Below are positions 26,504 to 35,327 of a stretch of 64,000 nucleotides of DNA, piece after piece; position 1 is the first letter of the stretch, and every line of letters begins with the position of its first letter. The position numbers and the translations under genes were made by a program. The stretch comes from Sphingobacterium deserti (GTDB lineage Bacteria > Bacteroidota > Bacteroidia > Sphingobacteriales > Sphingobacteriaceae), in assembly GCF_000757725.1 (NCBI RefSeq), contig NZ_JJMU01000002.1:1-64000 (forward strand), written 5' to 3'. A model generated the notes under the pieces. It did no database searches. It saw only the letters and a list, made by a program, of their open reading frames with translations, and was not told where the DNA came from.

Positions 26504-26833
26504 TTATAGCTCAAAAATTTTATCCATCATTACCCACTTTTCCCCAGGCTTTGCCCCCGGAACGGCTTGTTGAAATTTCCACATCAAACGCTCCCATTCC
26601 TGCACTTTAGGATTGGCAGCATCCATTGCCGCCTTTCGCTCGAACGTAAATGTATCATCTACATCCATCAGCATAAATAACCGATTTCCAAAACGATATA
26701 TCTCCATATTAGTCACACCAGCATCTCGAATGGACGCTTGTATTTCAGGCCACACGTTTGCATGGTAATCCTCATATTCGGCTATTAAACGTTGATCATC
26801 TACGAGATCAAGAGCCATTGTAAATCTTCTCAT
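26504..26833 (-). CDS. L-rhamnose/L-fucose mutarotase (RhaM family)
   Basis: A 109-residue member of the RhaM/DUF718 family. It has RRFTMALDLVDD at the N terminus, YEDYHANVWPEI (family histidine), NMEIYRFGNRLFMLMD and MWKFQQAVPGAKPGEKW. Family enzymes interconvert alpha and beta anomers of L-rhamnose or L-fucose. The position between a fucose permease and a dehydratase indicates L-fucose here. It lies 56 nt after the permease and 6 nt before the dehydratase. Confidence 0.88.
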   Translation of the reverse strand: MRRFTMALDLVDDQRLIAEYEDYHANVWPEIQASIRDAGVTNMEIYRFGNRLFMLMDVDDTFTFERKAAMDAANPKVQEWERLMWKFQQAVPGAKPGEKWVMMDKIFEL

Positions 26834-26889
26834 ACTCTTCTACTTTATATTCATTTCGACGAAAACAGATGGGTCTCTCCCAAACGCTA

Positions 26890-28146
26890 TTAATGTCCTG
26901 TAGCAGCCTCGCTAATCGCAGTTTTTCGGTTGTTCCAAGCAAACAAACCGACAACTACAAAACAAATGAGTACCACGTAGTAAGCTATTTGGAAGCTTCC
27001 GGTAAAATCCGACAACAAGCCAAGCAGCGGCGGCAAAACCGCGCCACCCACAATAGACATCACGATAAGACTGGATGCCGACTTGGTATCTGCTCCAATA
27101 CCTTCTACACCTACGGCAAAGATCGTTGGAAACATAATAGACATAAAGAATGCGATAGCAACCAAAGCATACAAAGTGGCGACACCCGTGCCATAAATCA
27201 CGACAAAGGTCAATAACGTGGCAAATACTGCATATAACAACAACAATCTGATGGGCGCGATATAACGCATAAAAAAGGTGCCGATAAACCTGCCCAGCAT
27301 AAACGCTAGGCCAGCGGCACTTGAATAATAACTCGCTTCTGTAGGAGCGATGCCCGCTACATCCGTAGCAAACATGACCAAAAAGCTAAGTACGCAAACT
27401 TGTGCGCCGATGTAGAAAAACTGCGCAAGGACGGCCCAACGAACGTTTTTATGGCGCAGGGGATGCAACACACCTCTACCAGCGTCTTTTTCTTCTTTTA
27501 TCTCTGGTAGTTTCGTAAATACAAACAGTAGCGTTACCGCCAGGATAATGAGTCCTAAAATTAGATACGGACCCTTTACAGAAGCTGTTTCCGTTTGTAT
27601 ATAAGACAGGCGTGCCTGCTCGCTGAGGGCGGCTATCTCATCAGCCGTTTTCGGCTCATTTGTCAAAATAAACTTACCGCCCAGAGTAGGCGCTAAAAAG
27701 GCAGCTAGGCCATTGAATGATTGGGCGAAATTAAGCCGCCGTGTAGCTTTCGTCGGATCGCCCAAAACGGTCATGTAGGGGTTTGCTGCAGTCTCCAAGA
27801 TCGTTAAGCCACAAGCAACAACAAACAAAGCCCCCAAAAAGAAATAGTAATTGATGGTATTTGCAGCTGGCACAAAAAGAAAACAGCCGATGGCGAACAA
27901 CACAAGCCCCACCACTATACCTACCTTGTAACCAAACCTTTTCATAATGATACCTGCAGGAATAGCTAATAAGAAGTATGCTATAAAAACGGCAGAGTCT
28001 ACCAAAGAGGCTTGAAAATGTGTGAGACTAAATGCATTGCGCAAATGCGGAATCAGGATAGGATCTAAATTGTGGATAAACCCCCAAAAGAAAAACAGGG
28101 ATGTTATCAGAACAATGGCTAATGTATATTTTTTGTTTTGTGTCAT
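26890..28146 (-). CDS. fucP: L-fucose:H+ symporter (FucP-type MFS permease)
   Basis: A 418-residue MFS permease of the fucose:proton symporter family with twelve predicted helices. Helix 1 carries SLFFFWGFIHNLDPILIPHL, the FucP-type signature. Helix 4/5 has the family motif GLTILETAANPYMTVLG followed by RLNFAQSFNGLAAFLAPTLGG. It is the first gene of the minus-strand catabolic operon, divergent from the AraC regulator. A -7-like TAGCTTTA lies about 20 nt upstream of the start on the minus strand. It imports L-fucose released by the GH29 enzyme. Confidence 0.93.
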   Translation of the reverse strand: MTQNKKYTLAIVLITSLFFFWGFIHNLDPILIPHLRNAFSLTHFQASLVDSAVFIAYFLLAIPAGIIMKRFGYKVGIVVGLVLFAIGCFLFVPAANTINYYFFLGALFVVACGLTILETAANPYMTVLGDPTKATRRLNFAQSFNGLAAFLAPTLGGKFILTNEPKTADEIAALSEQARLSYIQTETASVKGPYLILGLIILAVTLLFVFTKLPEIKEEKDAGRGVLHPLRHKNVRWAVLAQFFYIGAQVCVLSFLVMFATDVAGIAPTEASYYSSAAGLAFMLGRFIGTFFMRYIAPIRLLLLYAVFATLLTFVVIYGTGVATLYALVAIAFFMSIMFPTIFAVGVEGIGADTKSASSLIVMSIVGGAVLPPLLGLLSDFTGSFQIAYYVVLICFVVVGLFAWNNRKTAISEAATGH

Positions 28147-28209
28147 AAGATTTACATTGGAACTGTAAAGCTAAAATAAATGTCGAGTCGAAAATTGAAT
28201 TATTTTACC

Positions 28210-28270
28210 GAATAAATAAACTATTTTATCATATTTGTTCCAGATTTGATCCTTATTATTGAATAAATAA
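28210..28270. promoter_or_regulatory. Direct-repeat operator candidate in the fucose divergent promoter
   Basis: GAATAAATAA occurs at 28210-28219 and again at 28261-28270, 51 bp apart (about five helical turns). It lies in the 201-bp region between fucP and the araC-type gene. Direct repeats on one helix face are typical of AraC-family binding. Confidence 0.4.
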
Positions 28271-28331
28271 GTTAATGAGCGTTTGCTGGCACAGGCCCGC
28301 AGCCCTATGTTAATTTCGTTTTTTAAAATTT

Positions 28332-28345
28332 TTTAAGCGCTTAAA
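28332..28345. promoter_or_regulatory. LacI-type palindromic operator candidate
   Basis: TTTAAGCGCTTAAA is a perfect 14-bp palindrome with the central CG and AAGCGCTT core common to LacI/GalR-family operators. It ends two bases before the ATG of the AraC-type gene and 13 bp after a -7-like TAATTTCG (28311-28318). It could therefore act as a roadblock on regulator expression. No LacI-family gene is in the window. Confidence 0.45.
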
Positions 28346-28347
28346 CC

Positions 28348-29229
28348 ATGTATATACAACGACTTAATCATAGCGGTTCCCGAATGGGCGCCCTAACTGT
28401 CCGCCATGATCATGCGCCCCAAAATCACAATATCTGGCACTATCATGAGGAACTGGAGTTTATTTACATCAAAAAAGGTAATGGAACCTTTTTTGTGGGA
28501 GATTGCATTCAGACTTTCTCAGACAACTTTATGGTTTTAATCGGTCCAAATACACCACATTACTGGCTCTTTGATGAGGAATATGTGCGTGAAGATGCTC
28601 CCGAGCGTGCGGACATACATGTCGTACATTTTAATGTTGACTTTTGCGGTGTCGACTTCTTAGATTTACCAGAATCGCGCCTGATAAAAAAGGTCTATAA
28701 AAAAGCGGAGCGCGCAATTTCGCTGGATATACAGCATAGCTTCCTGCCTCGCTTTTTCGAAAACCTGCTTCAAAAAAGTCCATTATCACGACTGAGTAGT
28801 TTGCTGGAGACTTTATGCGCTATCACCGAATTACCTTCGTTGTTGACACTCGTGAGCGAGGAATATACAAATCCGCAGCAACAGCAAGATTACGGACGCA
28901 TGAACAAGATCTTTGAACACATTAGGCTACATTACCGCGGCAAGATCCAATTGGAAGAAATTGCACAACTGGCAGGAATGACCTCTAACTCATTTTGTCG
29001 CTACTTCAAACAGAAATCTGGAAAAACGTTGATCCAGTTTGTAAACGAGTTTCGCATTGGCCAGGCTTGCAAGATGTTGAGTGATACGCAATACAGTATA
29101 AAGGAAGTTTGCTTCGATTGCGGCTTCCGAAATTTCGTCAGTTTTCACAAAATCTTTAAATCTATTATGGCAACAACGCCGTCTAACTACCGCGATAGCG
29201 CAAACAAATCCGTTGCTGACCATTTTTAA
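28348..29229 (+). CDS. AraC-family regulator of the fucose locus
   Basis: A 293-residue regulator. An N-terminal cupin-like sensing domain (about residues 15-110: NIWHYHEELEFIYIKKGNGTFFVGD, then GPNTPHYW) leads through a helical linker to two C-terminal HTH motifs. These are IQLEEIAQLAGMTSNSFCRYFKQ and the closing HTH with IKEVCFDCGFRNFVSFHKIFK. Divergent placement from fucP makes it the likely fucose-responsive activator of the operon. It starts at the ATG directly after a LacI-like palindrome. Confidence 0.9.
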   Translation: MYIQRLNHSGSRMGALTVRHDHAPQNHNIWHYHEELEFIYIKKGNGTFFVGDCIQTFSDNFMVLIGPNTPHYWLFDEEYVREDAPERADIHVVHFNVDFCGVDFLDLPESRLIKKVYKKAERAISLDIQHSFLPRFFENLLQKSPLSRLSSLLETLCAITELPSLLTLVSEEYTNPQQQQDYGRMNKIFEHIRLHYRGKIQLEEIAQLAGMTSNSFCRYFKQKSGKTLIQFVNEFRIGQACKMLSDTQYSIKEVCFDCGFRNFVSFHKIFKSIMATTPSNYRDSANKSVADHF

Positions 29230-29300
29230 TTTCTTATCATACATCAATGCGGCTACCATCGCCTTTACGGAGATTTGTACAAAGAAATTAAATAAGAAAA

Positions 29301-29891
29301 ATGAAAAATCTATTCTCGGCCATATTTGCGGCCGCACTATTGGTCAATGTTGCTTTTGCACAAGTTAAATGGTCTGTTGATCCGGCCCACACAAACGTAC
29401 TCTTTTCCGTTAATCATTTAGGAATTTCCATGGTTGATGGTCAATTCAAAAAACTGGAAGGTGCTGTAGAAACAAAATCTGCGGAAGACTTCAGCGGCGC
29501 TACGGTAGGCTTTACCATCGACGTAAACAGCATTGATACGCGTATCGAGGCACGCGACGGACATTTGAAAAGCGACGACTTCTTCAATGCCGAAAAATTT
29601 CCGACCATTACTTTTAAAAATGCCGTTTTGAAGAAAGCAGGTAAAAGCAAATATACATTGACTGGTGACCTTACCATTCGTGACGTTACAAAAAAAGTAA
29701 CTTTCGACGTGGTACAAAACAACGGCATCATTACCGACCCTTGGGGCAAAACGCGTGGAGGATTTACAGCAAAAACAACAATCAATCGCTTAGATTTTAA
29801 TATCAAGTACAATGACAAATTGCCTACGGGCGTAGCAGCGGTAGCAGCAGATGTTGAAATCGTTGTCAATACCGAATTAGTGAAAAACTAA
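29301..29891 (+). CDS. Periplasmic YceI family lipid-binding protein
   Basis: A 196-residue YceI-fold protein with a signal peptide (residues 1-20, ending AFAQ). Typical motifs are WSVDPAHTNVLFSVNHLGISMVDG, then GATVGFTIDVNSIDTRIEARDGHLKSDDFF, and FPTITFKN. The lipocalin-like beta-barrel binds isoprenoid-type lipids; roles in stress and electron-carrier handling are proposed for relatives. It is exported. The gene is single, with a clean terminator behind it. Confidence 0.93.
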   Translation: MKNLFSAIFAAALLVNVAFAQVKWSVDPAHTNVLFSVNHLGISMVDGQFKKLEGAVETKSAEDFSGATVGFTIDVNSIDTRIEARDGHLKSDDFFNAEKFPTITFKNAVLKKAGKSKYTLTGDLTIRDVTKKVTFDVVQNNGIITDPWGKTRGGFTAKTTINRLDFNIKYNDKLPTGVAAVAADVEIVVNTELVKN

Positions 29892-29912
29892 ACATAAGTA
29901 GTATAAATGCGG

Positions 29913-29945
29913 GCTACATCAACTTGTGTTGATGTAGCTTTTTTA
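29913..29945 (+). terminator. Terminator of the YceI gene
   Basis: A perfect 11-bp stem (29913-29923 with 29928-29938), tetraloop TTGT, is followed by a T run. Confidence 0.92.
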
Positions 29946-29990
29946 TTTTCAGGCAGATTCCACCGTGCTTCTAAATTCCTGTAGATTCGC

Positions 29991-29998
29991 TATCTTTG
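29991..29998 (+). promoter_or_regulatory. Bacteroidota -7 box almost touching a start codon
   Basis: TATCTTTG (perfect TAnnTTTG) ends only four bases before the ATG at 30003. If transcription starts at the usual distance, the mRNA would be leaderless or nearly so. Confidence 0.6.
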
Positions 29999-30002
29999 AA
30001 AG

Positions 30003-30395
30003 ATGAAAACTTCTCTTTTGTTCATGCTTCTTCTTGCTGTTTCTTTGCAGGGTGCTGGAACCGTATTCGCACAGCAGTCACTCTCGCCAACCGCCTTTAC
30101 AGATAGCATAACCAGTTCTATTCCGTTGGTTCTTGATGTGCGAACACCAAAAGAGTTTGAACAAGGAACTCTGCCGCGGGCCCAAAATTTCAATTGGAAA
30201 AATAGTGAGGAGTTCAAACAAAGTGCCGAAAAGTTAGACAGATCAAGACCTATTTATATCTTTTGCCAAAGCGGGATACGCAGTGCTAGAGCAGCCAGGT
30301 ACCTACGGGAGCAGGGTTTTGAGGTATTCGAACTTGATGGCGGACTGCAGCAGCTGACAAAAGAAAAAGAACACACTAAACACACGACAGATTAA
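30003..30395 (+). CDS. Exported rhodanese-like sulfurtransferase
   Basis: A 130-residue protein: signal peptide (residues 1-23, ending VFAQ) and a single rhodanese domain. It has VLDVRTPKEFEQGTLPRAQNF and the active-site loop CQSGIRS with the catalytic cysteine. The C-terminal tail is His/Lys-rich. It would act on sulfur compounds in the periplasm. It is followed after 5 nt by the DUF423 gene, so the two form an operon. Translation appears to begin at the very 5' end of the transcript. Confidence 0.9.
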   Translation: MKTSLLFMLLLAVSLQGAGTVFAQQSLSPTAFTDSITSSIPLVLDVRTPKEFEQGTLPRAQNFNWKNSEEFKQSAEKLDRSRPIYIFCQSGIRSARAARYLREQGFEVFELDGGLQQLTKEKEHTKHTTD

Positions 30396-30400
30396 CACCC

Positions 30401-30775
30401 ATGCAAACTATTGTTTTAACTACGGCAGCTATCTTCGGAATCTTAGCCATTATCTTGGGCGCTTTTGGTGCGCATCTTTTCAAAAAGTTCTTGCCCGAGG
30501 AAAAACTCAATTCCTTCGAAGTGGGTGTTCGCTATCAGATGTATGCCGCATTGGCGCTGCTCATCGTCGGCTACAACAACGACTTCTCGGAAGCTGCCCA
30601 GCAATGGGCTTTCTACGGTATAGCGATAGGAACAGTGTTATTTTCTTTCAGCATCTATGGTCTTTCTTTTGCTTCCCACTGGAAAGTGAACCTTCGGTTT
30701 TTAGGCCCTGTAACTCCATTGGGAGGTCTATTGATGATTATCGGTTGGGTTGCTCTACTTGTAAGCTTCTATTAA
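30401..30775 (+). CDS. DUF423 family membrane protein
   Basis: A 124-residue protein with four predicted membrane helices. The family hallmark IILGAFGAHLFKKFLPEEKLNSFEVGVRYQMYAALALL lies near the N terminus, and LGPVTPLGGLLMIIGW near the C terminus. The family is widespread and uncharacterised. Shared transcript with the exported rhodanese. Confidence 0.9.
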   Translation: MQTIVLTTAAIFGILAIILGAFGAHLFKKFLPEEKLNSFEVGVRYQMYAALALLIVGYNNDFSEAAQQWAFYGIAIGTVLFSFSIYGLSFASHWKVNLRFLGPVTPLGGLLMIIGWVALLVSFY

Positions 30776-30781
30776 AAAACC

Positions 30782-30789
30782 TATATTTG
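30782..30789 (+). promoter_or_regulatory. -7 box candidate for the ClC gene
   Basis: TATATTTG matches TAnnTTTG perfectly and would give a leader of about 100 nt before the ATG at 30893. An alternative weaker box (TAATTTG) lies nearer the start. Confidence 0.4.
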
Positions 30790-30892
30790 GTACATCTGTG
30801 GCAATGATATCTGCCCTTAACCGCCCAAAAAGCTGATGATGTCTACTTAATTTGAATAGTTCATATCTATTGATTAGTGTAGTTTATATAGC

Positions 30893-32128
30893 ATGGCAAA
30901 CATCATCATTCCCGACAAAAAAAAATTAGTTAAATGGGCTTTATCAATTCTATTGGTCAGTTTTTCTGTAGGTAGCACTTCCGCATTCTTTTTATATGCG
31001 CTACAACAAGTAACCTCCCTTCGCGAAACACATCTATGGCTGCTAGCCTTCCTACCGTTGACGGGCGTACTCATTGTATGGTGGTACCAGCAACACGGAG
31101 GCTCAGCGCAAAAAGGAAACAACCTCTTATTGGAAGCTTATTATAATCCGCGTGTGGACATTCCTTGGAAAATGGCGCCGATGGTCTTGCTCAGCACATT
31201 GGCAACCCACCTGTTTGGTGGATCGGCAGGGCGCGAAGGAACGGCGATTCAATACGGCGGCACAATTGCTAGTCAATGCCGTCGCTGGTTTTCCTGGTCG
31301 AGGGAAGAGACCAGAATTTTGCTTTTGTGTGGCATAGCCGCCGGATTTGCTTCTTTATTTGGTACGCCATGGGCCGGCTCCATATTCGCAATTGAGGTGG
31401 TGAAAGTCGGTAAAATCAGATGGAAAGCAGTGCTTCCCATCCTAGTGACAGCCCTACTTTCGAATTGGGTCTGTGGTATGTACGGCAACCTACATACTCA
31501 TTATTCACCTGTACAGGTTGTCCCAGATCTTTCTTTCACCGTCTTTGGCTATCTTATATTGGCCAGCATAGCGTTTGGCCTCGCCGCACAACTATTCATC
31601 TTTACCAGCGAAACCTTTCACAACATATTTCAAAAAATAGCCTTTCCTTTGTTGCGTCCGCTCATTGGGGGCTTAGTCGTGCTGCTGATTGTACTCTGCC
31701 TGCAAAGTACCAAACATATCGGACTCGGTATACCGACTATCCTCGCATCTTTCGACACACCTCTTCCGCCTACAGATTTCCTGATAAAAATAGTACTGAC
31801 AGCCATCACATTAAGCGCCGGTTTTAAAGGCGGTGAAGTGACGCCATTGTTCTTTATCGGCGCTACCTTAGGGAATGCGTTAGCACTAGCGATACCCCTT
31901 CCTTTAGCGCTTCTCGCTGCAACCGGATTTGTAGCGGTATTTGCAGGCTGTACCAAAACGCCTATCGCCTGTAGTATAATGGCGGTGGAGCTCTTCGGCT
32001 GGCATGCTGCTTTATTCTTTACAACAGTCTGCGTCTTAAGCTTTCTAGTTTCAGGAAGGCGTGGGATTTACAGTATGCAAAAAATGCGCAAACCCGAGCG
32101 CTTTTTCAGCAAAGTCTTTCGGAGCTAA
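30893..32128 (+). CDS. ClC-family chloride channel/antiporter
   Basis: A 411-residue ClC protein with about ten to eleven hydrophobic segments. The selectivity-filter segments are present in altered form. GGSAGREGTAIQYGG corresponds to GSxGxEGP, with Thr in place of the usual Pro. GFKGGEVTPLFFIGATLGNALA corresponds to the GGxxxP filter. The gating glutamate of the GREG motif is present. There are no CBS domains. It exchanges or conducts anions across the inner membrane; whether channel or H+-coupled antiporter cannot be told. Single gene. Confidence 0.88.
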   Translation: MANIIIPDKKKLVKWALSILLVSFSVGSTSAFFLYALQQVTSLRETHLWLLAFLPLTGVLIVWWYQQHGGSAQKGNNLLLEAYYNPRVDIPWKMAPMVLLSTLATHLFGGSAGREGTAIQYGGTIASQCRRWFSWSREETRILLLCGIAAGFASLFGTPWAGSIFAIEVVKVGKIRWKAVLPILVTALLSNWVCGMYGNLHTHYSPVQVVPDLSFTVFGYLILASIAFGLAAQLFIFTSETFHNIFQKIAFPLLRPLIGGLVVLLIVLCLQSTKHIGLGIPTILASFDTPLPPTDFLIKIVLTAITLSAGFKGGEVTPLFFIGATLGNALALAIPLPLALLAATGFVAVFAGCTKTPIACSIMAVELFGWHAALFFTTVCVLSFLVSGRRGIYSMQKMRKPERFFSKVFRS

Positions 32129-32492
32129 ACGTATTTTATCCACGCTTACATCGCTATCGTACAAGAAACGCTATTACCCGCATCTTGACATAGTAACGAG
32201 ATCGTATTTATAGGCGGTTAGCAGAGCTTTACCCCACTAAACCTGTGCTAACGCAGGAGACATAGTCCCAGCATAGACCGCAATTTTACGACAGCTATGA
32301 AAGATTTTAGTTGTTATTTAAAGTTTGCGTCGGAAAACGGTGCTACATAGCAAAACGAGATATGATCTCATACAACACCAAGTATTAGACATAAAACGCC
32401 AGACGCTAAAATTAACTGAAGTTTAGAATTCGGAAAGACAAGGACTTAACTTACCATAACTGAAGACAACTATACCGAAGCTTATAGGCGCT
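32129..32492. other. Intergenic stretch without a recognised feature
   Basis: 364 bp between convergent genes. I see no strong hairpin, repeat or convincing reading frame. Confidence 0.5.
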
Positions 32493-33569
32493 TTAAAATT
32501 GAGGTAGTGTCGAATCATCACGGCTATCCAATGCTAGTCCGACAGGTGTACCGTAATCTGTTGTATCAAATATTCTATCAGGAGTAACGTCGCCATTGTC
32601 CGTTAACCTAAAACGCAGAATCTTGTTTTTACGATCGGCAACATATATAAATTGTCCACTCGATCGGGCGTCGATGGCTACATCAACTGGTTGGGTCAGC
32701 TGTGAGGCTACACCCGTAATGATACGCGATGGGCTAATGCTAGATCCAGAAGCCATACCGCTGAAATTGTCGAAGAGAAGGATTCTCCCCGTACCTAAAG
32801 TTGTTCCATCGCCGTGCTCTGCGATAGCCAATATATTTTTCACGGTGTCATAGGTCATGCCATACAAGTTTCTAGCCCCCTCTATCGTCAAAACACGGGT
32901 AGGCGCCAAGCTCGCCGTAGAATCTGCTGTATTGACCTGTCTGTTTACAATATTTTCAAACACATAAATACCTGGGGCATCACCCTGTTTACCGACGTAA
33001 AGTGTGTTCGCTCTGTAAGCCGATCCCCACATATTCAAATCACCCGTAAAAAACTGCTTCCACGGCCTCCGGTTTTGCGAGATACTGTTTGGCCTGTCAA
33101 TAACAAAAATTCCGGAACGCTCACCATCAGCGTTGACAACAAACAAAGCATCGCTAGCACGATGATAGGCCAATCCACGCACCTTTTTCAGCCAAGGGCT
33201 TGCCATCATACCGCCATTAACCAGTTGCCCGCGCTCCTGCACAGTCGTTACATAGATGGAAGAATCACGTTGTACCTCATTGTTATGGCTAGCCTGGATA
33301 ATAGATTTTAAAAAAGGGTTAAAGAGGATAACGCCGCCGCCGCGTGCCATAGATAAATGCGCGCTATCCAATTCGAATACTGATGAATCGGCCTTTCTTA
33401 CAATGCGAATGTTCGTATCCGGAACGCCATCGGTGTTGGTTTGATATTCCTCAAATGAAACGTAAAGTCGTGAGATGTCCGTTATTCTTCCTGAAGGATC
33501 GGTATCCTCATCAGAGCAAGATACAGCGAAAAAGGAAATAAGTAAGCATGTTATAATCCAATACTTCAT
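32493..33569 (-). CDS. Lipoprotein with beta-propeller (NHL-like) repeats
   Basis: A 358-residue predicted lipoprotein. The signal segment is followed by FAVSCSDED with the lipobox cysteine at about residue 18. The rest consists of repeating beta-sheet units: VRGLAYHRASDALFVVN, NLYGMTYDTVKNILAIAEH and DVAIDARSSGQFIYVADRKNKILRF. This pattern fits a six-bladed NHL/SMP-30-like propeller. No catalytic residues can be assigned. I start at the ATG at 33569, which gives a normal signal peptide; an upstream ATG at 33581 is also in frame. Single gene, function unknown. Confidence 0.72.
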   Translation of the reverse strand: MKYWIITCLLISFFAVSCSDEDTDPSGRITDISRLYVSFEEYQTNTDGVPDTNIRIVRKADSSVFELDSAHLSMARGGGVILFNPFLKSIIQASHNNEVQRDSSIYVTTVQERGQLVNGGMMASPWLKKVRGLAYHRASDALFVVNADGERSGIFVIDRPNSISQNRRPWKQFFTGDLNMWGSAYRANTLYVGKQGDAPGIYVFENIVNRQVNTADSTASLAPTRVLTIEGARNLYGMTYDTVKNILAIAEHGDGTTLGTGRILLFDNFSGMASGSSISPSRIITGVASQLTQPVDVAIDARSSGQFIYVADRKNKILRFRLTDNGDVTPDRIFDTTDYGTPVGLALDSRDDSTLPQF

Positions 33570-34229
33570 CAGCTGATACAATTGTAAATCTTATCTTAAT
33601 AGTGCGGTCAAGTTACAATTTTTTTTGCAACAAATAGAGCCCAGATGTTCGGCTAAAATTAAGGGGTTTGTTCGTGTAGTTCGCCTGGAATGGAAGAAAT
33701 TTAAAACCGCATTTTCGAGTTTTAATATACTGATAGTTGCCGCTACAATAATCTTCATACTTAAATTCCTACGCCTTACTTTCATGTATTTGAAAAATCT
33801 TTTATTAAAAACGTGACTATACAATCAACCTCTTTATAAATATATCCACAATATCGAAAAGATACATATTCCTTGCATTATCTAAAGGTTGTTTGAGCAA
33901 TGCTTGTAAAAATACCCAATTCAAACAAAAGTGCACTTAAAGTTTGTATTTTTCATTCAAGAGCGCTATTTTCACCGCAGGAGTTCTTCCTTACATCATT
34001 CTATGTTACCCATACATTAGCATTTATAAGACATATCGGTGTGGATCGAAATGGCGCTTTAAAATATCGGCTTATGCTGTGTCATAAGCTACAGACTGTT
34101 CATTTTTGTTGTTTAGTAATCTGGTGAATGCTCAAACGCTCCGTAACAACGGGGCGGCTGAGCCACTGGAGAAAGACCTTTCGAGTTTTGTTGGCGCGCA
34201 TAAATGTGATTGCATTCCCGTGTAAGCTT
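33570..34229. other. Intergenic stretch without a recognised gene
   Basis: About 660 bp, AT-rich. A plus-strand frame at 33625-33816 encodes a short hydrophobic segment, but nothing supports it as a gene. No RNA gene, strong hairpin or repeat was seen. Confidence 0.45.
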
Positions 34230-34919
34230 TTATTTGCGCTGTTTTAACATCCACCGATATATTTTGCGCTTTTCGTCATAAAGGTATTCTATCCCGTGTC
34301 CTGCGTTCTTTAAGCGTGTAAACTTCATATTCCCATTGCACGATTTCAATTGGTCAGCAATTCGCTCTGTCTCACGGATCGGAATTTTGTCATCAGCGGT
34401 GCCGTGGAATGTCCAAATCGGAATATTTTTGAGGCTGCAAATTCTCGAAGTATCGCTGTCGTTGACGCCTCCACATAATGCAAGTATAGCAGCAAATTTA
34501 CCGGGAAAATCCATAGCCACAGTATAGGCTCCATAACCACCCATACTAATTCCGGTTACATACAACCTGTTGGTGTCTATCCGATAGTTTTCTGTTAAAT
34601 CCATGTGTAAAGAATCGAACCAATTTTCCGTTGACCAATATTTGTCGTCAGGACATTGCGGTGAAGCAATTATAAAGTTGAAGTCTTCACCTTGATCAAC
34701 CAGCTGTGGCAAACCATAACCCTTCAGTTTTTCCAAATCCTTTCCTTTATGCGAGCCTCCGTGAAGGTATATGACAAGCGGATACTTTTTTAATGTCGCA
34801 CCATAATCTTTTGGCAAGTACAAAAGATAATCATATTTAACGGAGGCCTTTTGTTGGGCATGTGAATGCGTATAAAATAGGTTAAGTAAGCTTATAAACA
34901 AGAGCAGTCTTAGGTTCAT
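34230..34919 (-). CDS. Secreted alpha/beta-hydrolase esterase
   Basis: A 229-residue exported esterase: signal peptide (residues 1-20, ending HSHAQ) and an alpha/beta-hydrolase fold. It has YPLVIYLHGGSHKGKD (oxyanion region), the nucleophile in VTGISMGGYGAY, the acid in FHGTADDKIPI, and the histidine in NAGHGIEYLY. This resembles the PHB-depolymerase/feruloyl-esterase-like carboxylesterases used on polysaccharide side chains. The ATG at 34919 gives a compact signal peptide; one at 34931 is also in frame. Single gene, just downstream of the tRNA-Ser region. Confidence 0.85.
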   Translation of the reverse strand: MNLRLLLFISLLNLFYTHSHAQQKASVKYDYLLYLPKDYGATLKKYPLVIYLHGGSHKGKDLEKLKGYGLPQLVDQGEDFNFIIASPQCPDDKYWSTENWFDSLHMDLTENYRIDTNRLYVTGISMGGYGAYTVAMDFPGKFAAILALCGGVNDSDTSRICSLKNIPIWTFHGTADDKIPIRETERIADQLKSCNGNMKFTRLKNAGHGIEYLYDEKRKIYRWMLKQRK

Positions 34920-34983
34920 CGAAAGGTGCATAAATTTTGTAAAATAGCGTCAGATAGTGACCTAAATGTAGGCAATATTTTGT

Positions 34984-35006
34984 TAAGTCTGCGGAGAGGG
35001 CGGGAT
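34984..35006 (-). repeat. Duplicated 3' end and flank of tRNA-Ser
   Basis: A 23-bp stretch is identical to 35126-35148, which covers the last ~14 bases of the tRNA-Ser gene and nine bases downstream. The copy lies 142 bp further along in the direction of transcription. The match stops at the T-loop. It may be an old attachment site or a duplication scar. Confidence 0.7.
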
Positions 35007-35050
35007 ATGTTTAGGCCCACAAGCCCCAAACTCAGCCCTAAACGAGAAAA

Positions 35051-35076
35051 GTTCGAACCCTGCGGGTCCTCATCCC
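35051..35076 (-). repeat. Hairpin repeat, copy 2 (downstream of tRNA-Ser)
   Basis: Second copy of the element at 22-51. Arms 35055-35060 and 35064-35069 pair with one G-U in place of the A-U of copy 1. This change keeps the stem and hints at selection for structure. It lies just beyond the tRNA terminator. Confidence 0.5.
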
Positions 35077-35096
35077 GCGGCTTACCCTTCAAATAA

Positions 35097-35124
35097 CAAA
35101 AGTTCAACTTTCGTTGAACTTTTG
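35097..35124 (-). terminator. Terminator of tRNA-Ser
   Basis: A perfect 12-bp stem (35097-35108 with 35113-35124), 4-nt loop, ten bases downstream of the tRNA 3' end on the minus strand; the T run beyond it is weak. Confidence 0.75.
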
Positions 35125-35132
35125 CTAAGTCT

Positions 35133-35220
<88 letters not shown>

Positions 35221-35327
35221 TTATTTTTGACTGTGCAAACATAACGCAAAAATTTTATTCTGCAAAGCATTAAAGGGCATTTTTTAACAAAAAAAAATAA
35301 CGATCTGATTGTCAAATCAATTTTTTT

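Noticed and set aside
33625..33816. Short plus-strand frame with a hydrophobic segment
   Set aside because: No promoter box, no recognisable family, AT-rich region where such frames arise by chance.
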